A DNA stretch of 47,923 nt, taken from the NCBI GenBank assembly GCA_028873295.1, contig JAGWKO010000004.1, positions 1 through 47,923 on the forward strand. The letters are read 5' to 3'. Numbering within the stretch: position 1 is the first letter of the stretch; the number at the start of each line of letters is the position of its first letter. This document shows, in pieces, positions 1-7,173 of the stretch. The notes under the pieces were generated by a model. The model did not search any database, was not told the origin of the DNA, and worked only from the letters and a program-made list of their open reading frames with translations. A program made the translations under genes and the position numbers. This DNA is from Verrucomicrobiota bacterium (GTDB lineage Bacteria; Chlamydiota; Chlamydiia; Chlamydiales; SM23-39).

Positions 1-69
1 ACCGACGAGCTTTTCAAGTTGAGCTTTTTCTTCAACGGACGCTTCTATTTTTATCGCTATTCTGGGCAT
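1..69 (-). CDS. IS630-family transposase, N-terminal fragment (runs off the window)
   Basis: The first 23 codons of a minus-strand gene are visible, starting at the ATG at 69-67 and continuing past base 1. The peptide begins MPRIAIKIEASVEEKAQLEK, which resembles the start of IS630-type transposases, where a short basic lead is followed by a helix-turn-helix region of the form 'eEEraeLErlvr'. A good ribosome binding site (GGAGAG on the minus strand) lies just upstream of the ATG. The DDE catalytic domain would lie outside the window. A second, different IS630-like 5' end lies at the right edge. The identification rests on only 23 residues, so a stand-alone helix-turn-helix protein remains possible. 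Confidence 0.55.
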   Translation of the reverse strand, partial: MPRIAIKIEASVEEKAQLEKLVG

Positions 70-136
70 ATGCTCTCCAAATCATAATGAAGGAAGCATC
101 TTACCAGAACAAAAAAATACTTTAACGAATTTAGTT

Positions 137-151
137 AACTAGACACTAGTT
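137..151. repeat. Short perfect inverted repeat near the transposase
   Basis: AACTAG-ACA-CTAGTT is a perfect 6-base inverted repeat with a 3-base centre. It lies between the transposase start and the broken gene that follows. It could belong to the insertion-element end or to the transposase promoter; a TTGACA box sits on the minus strand just beside it at 158-163. The IS boundary cannot be fixed because the other end is outside the window. Confidence 0.35.
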
Positions 152-399
152 CTTGCTGTCAACTCTTGAGGTTGTTTGTGTATACCGGCCCTATATGTCA
201 ATACTATAAAGGCGTTTTTATAGAGCAATGGGATGGGGCAGATTTTTTCTTCCCTGAAAATAATTTCCATATTTTTATCACTCAAAGAGCAGCTAGTATA
301 CTAAAAGAAGAAAAAATCACTAACCTGGAGTTAGAAAATTCTTCTGAATATGAGATCGAGGTTCGTTATGTAAACAGGAGGTATCTTCCGGGTACTTGA
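139..399 (+). pseudogene. C-terminal remnant of an unrecognised gene
   Basis: The frame is open from 139 (after an in-frame TAA at 136-138) to TGA at 397-399, but it has no ATG; the first usable start is a TTG at 166 without a clear ribosome binding site. The 77 residues from there look like the end of a real globular protein: aromatic-rich beta stretches, then a helix-like ITQRAASILKEEKITNLELE segment and a final strand. The pattern 'IFvTerA...LkeekITnLel' recalls the C-terminus of DUF1629/Imm11-like immunity proteins, but this is only a resemblance. Its position right beside the transposase suggests that insertion or deletion removed the 5' part. Confidence 0.4.
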
Positions 400-425
400 C
401 TTCTGGATTTTTCCTCTTCTATAAT
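396..425 (+). promoter_or_regulatory. Sigma70-type promoter of htrA
   Basis: TTGACT at 396-401 and a perfect TATAAT at 420-425 are separated by 18 bases. Transcription would start near 432, about 16 bases before the htrA ATG. The -35 box overlaps the end of the upstream gene remnant. Confidence 0.65.
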
Positions 426-447
426 TTCCAGAAAAAGTGAGTGTCCC

Positions 448-1893
448 ATGGTAAAAACGAGATCTCTACTCTTCTCTGCTCTCAGCCTTGTTTCTCTTGC
501 AGCTGCTCCCCTTTACAGCGAGCAGGCAGCAACTCTTTCTCCCCTTACTCTGTTAGAGCAAACATCGCAAGCCTTCACAAGTATTGCCGAGCAGGCGATG
601 CCAGCCACTGTCTACATCAAATCAGAAATCCAGCAGCAACAACAGGAAGGGCTCTCTTTTGACCCCTTCCAGGATGACTTTTTTCGCCACTTTTTCGGAG
701 GCGGTGGTCCCTTTCCCTTTCACCAACAGCAGCCACAACAAAATCCCCCGCAACCTCAACTTGCAGGAGGCTCCGGTTTTCTCATCACAGCAGATGGCTA
801 TCTTGTGACAAACAACCACGTCATCAAAGATGCAACGCACATTACCGTCATCTTGAACGATGGAAGAGAATATGAAGCGACAGTAAAGGGAAGCGATCCG
901 CGCACCGATCTTGCAGTGCTTAAAATTGAGGACAAAAATCTCCCCTTCCTCACCTTTGGAGATTCCGACCAACTCAAGATTGGAGAACTTGCGATTGCAA
1001 TTGGCAACCCCTTTGGCATTGGCGCTACGCTGACTATGGGAGTCATCAGTGCAAAGGGAAGGCAGGATCTCGGCATTGCAGCCTATGAAGATTTCATTCA
1101 GACAGATGCAGCGATCAATCCTGGTAATTCAGGAGGACCTCTCCTCAACATTCGCGGCGAAGTGATCGGAGTAAATACTGCAATCTATACGCGCAGTGGC
1201 GGCTATATGGGCATTGGCCTCTCCATCCCGAGCCAAATGGCGCAAAACGTCATTGATCAGATTCTGGACCATGGCACCGTGCAACGCGGCTATCTCGGCA
1301 TCAGACTCCAACCGGTCGACAAAGATTTGGCAGAAGCTCTTGGACTTGAGAGTCAGGAAGGAGCTCTAGTCTCTGATGTTCTAAAGGACTCCGCAGCGAG
1401 CAAAGCCGGTCTGCAGGCAGGAGACGTGGTTCTGCAGTGCAATGGCAAAACAGTAAAAAATGTATCAAAGCTGCGCAATGACATCGGCATGATGAGCCCT
1501 GGCCAGGAAATTGCACTCGTAATCATGAGAGATGGAGAAAAGGTAACTCTGAAAGCTACCCTTAGCGCTCTTGATGGTGCAGAAATTGCTTCTGCCGAGA
1601 CATTACAAAAACTTGGCATTGAAATTGAAGACCTCTCTGTCGAACAGGCCGAGCGCGTTGGCTACAACGGCGTCCTCATCACTCAAGTGAAGAATGGATC
1701 ATCCGCTGCTGCCGCAGGCCTCAGAAAAGGCCTCATCATCACAGGAGTTGCTGTAAAGGGCAATCAGCAAAAAAGCGTGAAAAATGTGTCAGAACTGGAG
1801 GATGCTCTCAAGGGAGTCGCGGGAAATAAATACCTGATCCTCATTATCCGTCAGCAAAACTTCCAGCGCTACTACACCCTTAAGTTACAATAA
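448..1893 (+). CDS. htrA: Periplasmic serine protease/chaperone HtrA (DegP family, Do)
   Basis: This 481-residue protein degrades or refolds damaged envelope proteins. It has an N-terminal signal peptide (about residues 1-24), a Gln/Pro/Phe/Gly-rich linker (62-105) and a trypsin-like domain with the full catalytic triad: His124 in NNHVI, Asp154 in RTDLAVLK and Ser228 in GNSGGPL. Two PDZ domains follow (about 270-370 and 385-480). The length and two-PDZ layout match the Do/DegP family and chlamydial HtrA. The ATG at 448 is chosen because it starts the signal peptide and sits just downstream of a strong promoter. In Chlamydia, htrA lies next to sucCD; here an F-box-like gene and an M50 protease gene lie between them. 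Confidence 0.95.
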   Translation: MVKTRSLLFSALSLVSLAAAPLYSEQAATLSPLTLLEQTSQAFTSIAEQAMPATVYIKSEIQQQQQEGLSFDPFQDDFFRHFFGGGGPFPFHQQQPQQNPPQPQLAGGSGFLITADGYLVTNNHVIKDATHITVILNDGREYEATVKGSDPRTDLAVLKIEDKNLPFLTFGDSDQLKIGELAIAIGNPFGIGATLTMGVISAKGRQDLGIAAYEDFIQTDAAINPGNSGGPLLNIRGEVIGVNTAIYTRSGGYMGIGLSIPSQMAQNVIDQILDHGTVQRGYLGIRLQPVDKDLAEALGLESQEGALVSDVLKDSAASKAGLQAGDVVLQCNGKTVKNVSKLRNDIGMMSPGQEIALVIMRDGEKVTLKATLSALDGAEIASAETLQKLGIEIEDLSVEQAERVGYNGVLITQVKNGSSAAAAGLRKGLIITGVAVKGNQQKSVKNVSELEDALKGVAGNKYLILIIRQQNFQRYYTLKLQ

Positions 1894-1909
1894 GGTATTC
1901 ATCATTCAC

Positions 1910-1970
1910 ATTGACGGTTAATTTAATATGTGAAATTATGTTACTCACATAAATAACATAAACCGTCAAT
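1910..1970. repeat. Long-range inverted repeat with alternative inner hairpins upstream of F-box gene 1
   Basis: ATTGACGGTT (1910-1919) and its exact complement AACCGTCAAT (1961-1970) bracket 41 AT-rich bases. Inside, TATGTGA (1927-1933) pairs with TCACATA (1945-1951), or alternatively TTATGTTA (1936-1943) pairs with TAACATAA (1954-1961). The two inner hairpins overlap and exclude each other. The left arm contains a TTGACG -35-like box and the right arm ends 3 bases before the ATG at 1974. It could be an operator or cruciform, or the end signal of htrA; there is no T-run after it. Confidence 0.55.
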
Positions 1971-1973
1971 AAT

Positions 1974-3818
1974 ATGAATAATTTGACAAACATCACATCG
2001 TCTCATAACCTGACATTGCGTCTGCCGGTAGAATTGGAATATCCGGCAGACCAACCCGAACAAAAGAGGATAGATCTACTCAATATCCTGTCTATTAATC
2101 TTTTCAACAACATTTTCAGCTACCTGACAACCTCCGATCTTGCCCGCTGGGGAGTAGGTTGCAAGGAGATGCATGCACATGTCTCCTATTACACAAAGGG
2201 CTACACCAATATCTGGAGAGAGACTCTCCTCTCCACGCTGGAAATCAGGCGCCTCACTCCGGAATCGGCAATAACTCCAGAGGGGTTGGGGTCAGCCATC
2301 ATCAATACACCACTCCTGAAGCGTCTGGAAGTCACCAGGATCGTAGCCGGCATTCCTCCAGAATTAAAAAATGAGGTGGCTTTCCAGATATGCAAGGGAT
2401 CTGTCTCAAGAGAGAAAGTTAAGGCATTGCTACTCCTCGGAGCATTTGAGAAGGCATTCCAGGCCGCAAAAGAGTTACCGGAAGACAAGAGTTGGACATC
2501 TCTGGAGACCATAGTTCTTGCAATGGCATATACAGGCCGCAATCTGGAAGAGCAATTCCTGATTGCAAAAGCGCTGGAAGTTCATATACGTGGCGATTTT
2601 GCCAGGGAAGATATCATCGACGCAATGGCTGGAGCGGAGGACCTAGGCCTGATACAGCTGTTTGGCATGGTAAAAAGAATACAAAGTACTGACTCCCGCG
2701 ATAGAATTTTGGACAAAGTCGCACGAAGACTAAGTGAAAAAGGCGCAAGTTTGGAGGATCTGCTTGCAATCACATATAGGATCAACGAGAGAGATACATA
2801 CAACATGGTTCTGCGCCGCATCCTTGACGTAATGGCTCAAAGAGGTGCAGGGTTAGAGGACCTGGTTGCAATCGCAGGTCGAATGCAAGACAGGAGTAGT
2901 TGCAATTCAGCGTTGGTCAAAATCGCTGACACAATGTCTCAAAGAAGCGCAAGTCCAGAGGATTTGCTTCAATTCATTACGGACAGGATAGAGGATGAGC
3001 TCTATCGCAATGAGGCCTTAGTTTGCGTTGCTTGTGCGAAGGCTCAAAGAAGTGCAACTCCAGAGGAGTTGTGTCGGTTCATCAAAGACAAGATCCGGAA
3101 CACGCAGATTCGTGACCAGGCCTTATCTGAGGGTATCTGCACGATGGCTCAAAGAGGCGCCAGCGCACCACGATTGCTTGCATTCATCAAGAGTAGTATA
3201 CAAAACCAATACGAGCGTGACTCTCTTTTGTATAATCTCTCTAAAATAATAGCAGCCCGAAGCGAGAGTGCACAGGAGCCGCTACTCATTGCAGCAGAGA
3301 TCAAGAGTGACTATTTCTACCATGCTGCGTTACGCGGCATCGCAAGAGAAAGAGCGGCAAGAGGCGCGACCTCAAGGGGACTGTTGCAGATCGCAAATGC
3401 GATCAACAATCCGACACTACGCGAGGAGGCTTTGAAGGATGCTGCCACGGAAATAGCCGGACGAAGCGCAGACGTAGCAGAATTATTCACTATTACAGAT
3501 GAGATAGGAGACCCGGTAACACGCGACATGACTTTCAGAAACGCCGCGATACAAAGAGCTATCCACAACGAGAACCCGAAAGATCTGCTTTCTATTGTAA
3601 CCAGAATCTCAGATGAAAACCGGCGCAACAACGCTCTATGCGATATTGTACAGAAAATGGCGGGGCAGGGCGCGAGCTTGGAAAACCTATTTATCGTCGC
3701 AAGTGAGATACAGGATGAAGAACGGCGCAGTTTTACTTTGAGCAACAGAATTGCAAGAGAGATGTTCTTCTCAAAGCGCTATAGTAAAGAAGAGCTTCTA
3801 AGCGTCCTGACCTCGTAA
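1974..3818 (+). CDS. F-box-like effector candidate with 34-35-residue helical repeats (paralog 1)
   Basis: This 614-residue protein has an F-box-like N-terminus at about residues 35-75 (LLNILSINLFNNIFSYLTTS, then DLARW and a Cys-Lys helix). A paralog-specific middle region follows, with the markers YTNIWRETLL, AGIPPEL and LLGAFEKAF. From about residue 235 to the end there are about a dozen tandem repeats of 34-35 residues, each two predicted helices with the pattern 'QRGASxEdLLxIaxrIxDxxxRdxaLxxIaxxMa'. Known F-box proteins recruit targets to SCF ubiquitin ligases through such C-terminal repeats; a host-directed role here is inferred. No signal peptide or membrane segment is seen. Close relatives lie at 7174-8988 and 42542-44482. 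Its last 21 bases overlap the end of the convergent M50 gene. Confidence 0.7.
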   Translation: MNNLTNITSSHNLTLRLPVELEYPADQPEQKRIDLLNILSINLFNNIFSYLTTSDLARWGVGCKEMHAHVSYYTKGYTNIWRETLLSTLEIRRLTPESAITPEGLGSAIINTPLLKRLEVTRIVAGIPPELKNEVAFQICKGSVSREKVKALLLLGAFEKAFQAAKELPEDKSWTSLETIVLAMAYTGRNLEEQFLIAKALEVHIRGDFAREDIIDAMAGAEDLGLIQLFGMVKRIQSTDSRDRILDKVARRLSEKGASLEDLLAITYRINERDTYNMVLRRILDVMAQRGAGLEDLVAIAGRMQDRSSCNSALVKIADTMSQRSASPEDLLQFITDRIEDELYRNEALVCVACAKAQRSATPEELCRFIKDKIRNTQIRDQALSEGICTMAQRGASAPRLLAFIKSSIQNQYERDSLLYNLSKIIAARSESAQEPLLIAAEIKSDYFYHAALRGIARERAARGATSRGLLQIANAINNPTLREEALKDAATEIAGRSADVAELFTITDEIGDPVTRDMTFRNAAIQRAIHNENPKDLLSIVTRISDENRRNNALCDIVQKMAGQGASLENLFIVASEIQDEERRSFTLSNRIAREMFFSKRYSKEELLSVLTS

Positions 3819-4961
3819 AGTTCTCCGCATATCGCGGACAAATTCCTGAAACTCGGGCGCCTGCTGCAAGCTGGCAAAAGCGCTTTCCCCCAAAAGAGCA
3901 TCCAACTCAAGTCCCCCATACTGCCATGCTGTTTGCAGCCAGCCTCCGGCGGGCTTTGCCTGGCCCAAATGCGCAAAAGCGCGCGCATTGCGCAAAGCGA
4001 CCTCTTGTGTTGCCTGGAGTTGATAGCAATCGCTGGAGAGGCGCGCGATCAGAGCATAGTTCTCCGCCTTCTCTGCCAACCTGTGCAAAAGAGGAAGTCC
4101 CTCAGGAGAAAGGCGATCCTGTAGCGCAAAAAGCCTTTCATAAGCCTTTTTATGATCCCCCTCCTCTTCGTCAAGAAAGGCGAGGTAGTGCGCAGCGCCT
4201 GTTGCAAAAACACCCTCATCCCCTTTTTTTAAAATTTCTTCAAAAAAAGCTCTTGCCTCCTCTTTTTTCCCCTCTTTAAGGGCCTTTTCCCCCTTAATCA
4301 TCTCTCCTTGCAAAAGATCATCGCGATCTTCCTTCTTGACAAAACGGCTCTTTCGCCAGGCGTCAAAGCTCTCAAAAGCAAAGAGAAAAAAGATGGCTCC
4401 TGCAAGAAATGCGCGAATGACAAAGCAACCGAGGGCAAGAACAGTTGCAAGAATAGCCCCAATCAAAAGAGAGGCTTTAAACCCCTTCACTCCAAAGGCA
4501 GCTTCAAGAGCAATGCGCAAAAGCTGCCCTCCATCCATTGGAAGGATGGGGAGAAGGTTGACAACTGTCCAAAAGAGGTTTGCCACCTGGATGGCGCGCA
4601 GAATAGCCGTAAAGGGAGGAGTAGCAACATGGAGAGAAAGAAGAAAGGTCGCTCCGAGAAAAAGAAAAAAACCGAAGAGCGGGCCGTTAAAAGTGATCAG
4701 GAACTGCTGCCAAAAACGAAGGCGCGGTCCTTCATAAGAGGTAAGACCTCCAAGGGCAACGAGGCGAATCTCCGTCTTTTGTCGAAAGAGAAGAGCAGTG
4801 AGAGCATGGCCAAATTCATGAATAAGAACGGAGATAAAGACAATGCCAATCCAGATCAGGGTGCCCACAAGAGTGTAGCTGAAGGTCCACCCGATCAGAG
4901 CAGCAACAACCCAGAAGAGAGGGTGTATCGAAATAGGTATCTTTCCAGGAATAACGATCAC
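3798..4961 (-). CDS. Membrane zinc metalloprotease, M50 (site-2 protease/SpoIVFB) family, with TPR-like tail
   Basis: The protein has 387 residues. The N-terminal half is a multi-pass membrane protease: His48-Glu49-x-x-His52 (HEFGH) forms the zinc site inside a membrane helix, and [11 protein letters not shown] near residues 136-146 supplies the conserved Asp144. This is the SpoIVFB-like layout of the site-2 protease family, which cuts substrates within or near the membrane. After the last membrane helices (about residue 205), the C-terminal 180 residues are soluble and helical, with TPR-like Ala/Leu spacing. The start is GTG at 4961-4959, overlapping the sucD stop by 4 bases (GTGA) with AGAGG upstream, so translation is probably coupled to sucCD. 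Its 3' end overlaps the F-box gene on the other strand by 21 bases. Confidence 0.88.
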   Translation of the reverse strand: MIVIPGKIPISIHPLFWVVAALIGWTFSYTLVGTLIWIGIVFISVLIHEFGHALTALLFRQKTEIRLVALGGLTSYEGPRLRFWQQFLITFNGPLFGFFLFLGATFLLSLHVATPPFTAILRAIQVANLFWTVVNLLPILPMDGGQLLRIALEAAFGVKGFKASLLIGAILATVLALGCFVIRAFLAGAIFFLFAFESFDAWRKSRFVKKEDRDDLLQGEMIKGEKALKEGKKEEARAFFEEILKKGDEGVFATGAAHYLAFLDEEEGDHKKAYERLFALQDRLSPEGLPLLHRLAEKAENYALIARLSSDCYQLQATQEVALRNARAFAHLGQAKPAGGWLQTAWQYGGLELDALLGESAFASLQQAPEFQEFVRDMRRTLRGQDA

Positions 4962-5842
4962 TTGACCTCTTTTAATAGAGCCTCTTGCACAGCCTTGCCC
5001 ATCTCTGCGGGATTTTTCGTGACTACAGCGCCGATCTTGCGAAACGCCGCATATTTTTCATCCGCTCCGCCCTGACCTGCTGCAATGATAGCGCCTGCAT
5101 GTCCCATTCGTTTGCCTGCTGGCGCAGAGCTCCCTGCAATAAAAACGGCAAGAGGCTTTGTTCCATGAGCGCGCATCCACTCGGCTGCCTCTTCCTCAGC
5201 GCTGCCTCCGATCTCGCCAATCAACAGGATCGCCTTCGTCTCTGGATCGTTTTCAAATGCCTGAAGCACATCGATAAAATTGGTGCCATTCAGAGGGTCC
5301 CCTCCAATGCCAACACAGGTAGACTGCCCAAACCCCAGCTCTGTTGTTTGCCAAACCGCCTCATAGGTTAAAGTTCCAGATCGGGAGACAATACCTACCG
5401 AACCTTTTTTATGGATATAGCCAGGCATAATGCCAATCTTACACTCTCCTGGAGAGATGATGCCAGGACAGTTTGGTCCAATAAGGCGGGACTGTTTTGA
5501 GCGCCCCAGAACCTGCTTTACTTCCAGCATATCGCGAATCGGAATTCCTTCGGTAATGCAAATGATCAGGGGGATTTTCGCATCTTCTGCTTCCAAAATG
5601 GCATCAGCTGCAAAAGGAGCTGGGACAAAGATCACAGTAGCATCCGGATGCACGGCCTTTTGCGCTTCCTGGACTGTATCGAATACAGGGACGCCAAGTA
5701 GCTCTCCCCCTCCTTTTCCGGGAGTCACTCCCCCTACGAGTTTTGTACCATAGAGTTGGCACTGCTCTGCGTGAAACCGCCCCGCATGACCAGTCAATCC
5801 CTGAACAATGAGCCTTGTCTCTTTCCTTACCCAGATTGCCAT
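4958..5842 (-). CDS. sucD: Succinate-CoA ligase, alpha subunit
   Basis: The 294-residue subunit forms succinyl-CoA ligase with SucC: succinyl-CoA + NDP + Pi gives succinate + CoA + NTP in the TCA cycle. It has a Rossmann CoA-binding domain ([12 protein letters not shown] near residues 13-24, GGVTPGKGG), the central GPNCPGII motif, and the active-site His in [10 protein letters not shown] near the C-terminus, which carries the phosphate. The length is normal for SucD (about 290). sucC lies 10 bases upstream and the M50 protease gene overlaps its stop, so the three form one minus-strand operon. Confidence 0.96.
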   Translation of the reverse strand: MAIWVRKETRLIVQGLTGHAGRFHAEQCQLYGTKLVGGVTPGKGGGELLGVPVFDTVQEAQKAVHPDATVIFVPAPFAADAILEAEDAKIPLIICITEGIPIRDMLEVKQVLGRSKQSRLIGPNCPGIISPGECKIGIMPGYIHKKGSVGIVSRSGTLTYEAVWQTTELGFGQSTCVGIGGDPLNGTNFIDVLQAFENDPETKAILLIGEIGGSAEEEAAEWMRAHGTKPLAVFIAGSSAPAGKRMGHAGAIIAAGQGGADEKYAAFRKIGAVVTKNPAEMGKAVQEALLKEVK

Positions 5843-5852
5843 TTACGACCCC

Positions 5853-7022
5853 TTATGCTGACCTCTTTGCAGCCTTTACGGAAAATTCTGCAGCTTCCTG
5901 AAGCGTTGTTGCAGAGTGAATAGGAAACCTGCTCTTTTGAAAAAGAGCTCGCCCCTCCTCTGCATGTGTCCCCTCAAGTCGAACAACTAAAGGGAAATCG
6001 ATCTTTTGCTCTTCTGCGGCCTGCAGCACTCCCGCCGCAATAGTGGCGCAATTCATAATCCCGCCGAAAATATTGATAAGAATGACCCGCACTTTTGGAT
6101 CTGAGAGAATGATACGGAACCCCTCTGCCACCCTCTCTTTGGAAGCGCTCCCCCCCACATCGAGAAAATTGGCGGGTCTTCCTCCCAACAGTTGAATGAT
6201 ATCCATCGTGGCCATTGCAAGGCCTGCCCCATTCACCATGCATCCGATATCGCCCTCCATTGCAATGTAGGCAAGATCATATTCCCTTGCCTGAGCCTCC
6301 CCACGACTCACCTGGGTAGGATCAAAGAGCACACCAAAATCTTTGTGGCGAAAAAGAGCGTTATCATCGACAGAAAGTTTCGCATCGAGCGCAAAAAAAG
6401 CCCCCTCTTTTGTGCGCACTAACGGATTAATCTCCAAAAGGGAAGCATCTGTTTCCACAAAAGCTCGCGCCAGGCTCTGAATCAACTCCGTTCCCGCTCG
6501 CGCCTCCTCCCCATGCCAACCCAAAAATTTTGCAATCGCCACCCGATGATAGGAGCGCAGCCTGCCATCAAAAGAGAAGGGAATTTTCATGATCTTCTCA
6601 GGTCTTGTCTGGGCAATCTCCTCGATCTCCATCCCCCCCTCCGCAGAGACAATAAGAAGAGGAGTGCCGCGACTGCGATCGATCAAAGCGCTGACATAGT
6701 ACTCATTTGCAATCTCAAGTGGTTTGCTGATAAGAAGCTTATGAGCAACAACTCCTCCAGGGCCTGTCTGCGCATTAATAAGGCGCATTCCGAGCAGCTC
6801 CTTTCCCTTCGCTACAATCTCTGCAGGGCTTCTGGCAAACTGTACACCGCCTCCCTTTCCCCTACCGCCAGCATGAACCTGGATTTTGAGAACCGCCTCA
6901 GAAAGTCTCAAGCGATCAATGCACTCTATAAGCTCCTGAACAGTACCCGCAACTGCAAATTCTGGCACTGAAACCCCATAGGATTCTAAAATATTCTTCG
7001 CCTGATATTCGTGAAAGTTCAC
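5853..7022 (-). CDS. sucC: Succinate-CoA ligase, beta subunit
   Basis: The 389-residue subunit carries the ATP-grasp nucleotide-binding domain of succinyl-CoA ligase. The N-terminus MNFHEYQAKNILESYGV is typical of the family. KIQVHAGGRGKGGGV is the nucleotide-binding lysine/glycine stretch, and the metal-binding part includes EINPLV and ALDAKLSVDDNA. The C-terminal domain holds NIFGGIMNC. The start codon is GTG (7022-7020), with GGAG about 7 bases upstream. It is the first gene of the sucC-sucD-M50 operon; the region upstream is shared with the divergent F-box gene 2. Confidence 0.96.
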   Translation of the reverse strand: MNFHEYQAKNILESYGVSVPEFAVAGTVQELIECIDRLRLSEAVLKIQVHAGGRGKGGGVQFARSPAEIVAKGKELLGMRLINAQTGPGGVVAHKLLISKPLEIANEYYVSALIDRSRGTPLLIVSAEGGMEIEEIAQTRPEKIMKIPFSFDGRLRSYHRVAIAKFLGWHGEEARAGTELIQSLARAFVETDASLLEINPLVRTKEGAFFALDAKLSVDDNALFRHKDFGVLFDPTQVSRGEAQAREYDLAYIAMEGDIGCMVNGAGLAMATMDIIQLLGGRPANFLDVGGSASKERVAEGFRIILSDPKVRVILINIFGGIMNCATIAAGVLQAAEEQKIDFPLVVRLEGTHAEEGRALFQKSRFPIHSATTLQEAAEFSVKAAKRSA

Positions 7023-7118
7023 ATCTCTCTCCGCAAGGGAACTCCTCTTGAACCTATCCTTGAATTTCCCTTTTTTTGCAATCCCCTTAAAAAAATAACA
7101 CCATACAACACATTAACA

Positions 7119-7147
7119 TTTACAAATATAAACACATAAGATATAAT
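7119..7147 (+). promoter_or_regulatory. Promoter of F-box gene 2
   Basis: TTTACA (7119-7124), a 17-base spacer and a perfect TATAAT (7142-7147) form a near-consensus vegetative promoter. Transcription would begin near 7154, about 20 bases before the ATG at 7174. The surrounding DNA is strongly AT-rich compared with the core genes on either side. Confidence 0.7.
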
Positions 7148-7173
7148 TTATTTGTAAAACATCAACATCCAAT

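Noticed and set aside
4308-5075. 255-codon plus-strand frame opposite the M50 protease and sucD
   Set aside because: Very Lys/Ser/Asn-rich translation of antisense sequence; the minus strand holds two well-supported genes.
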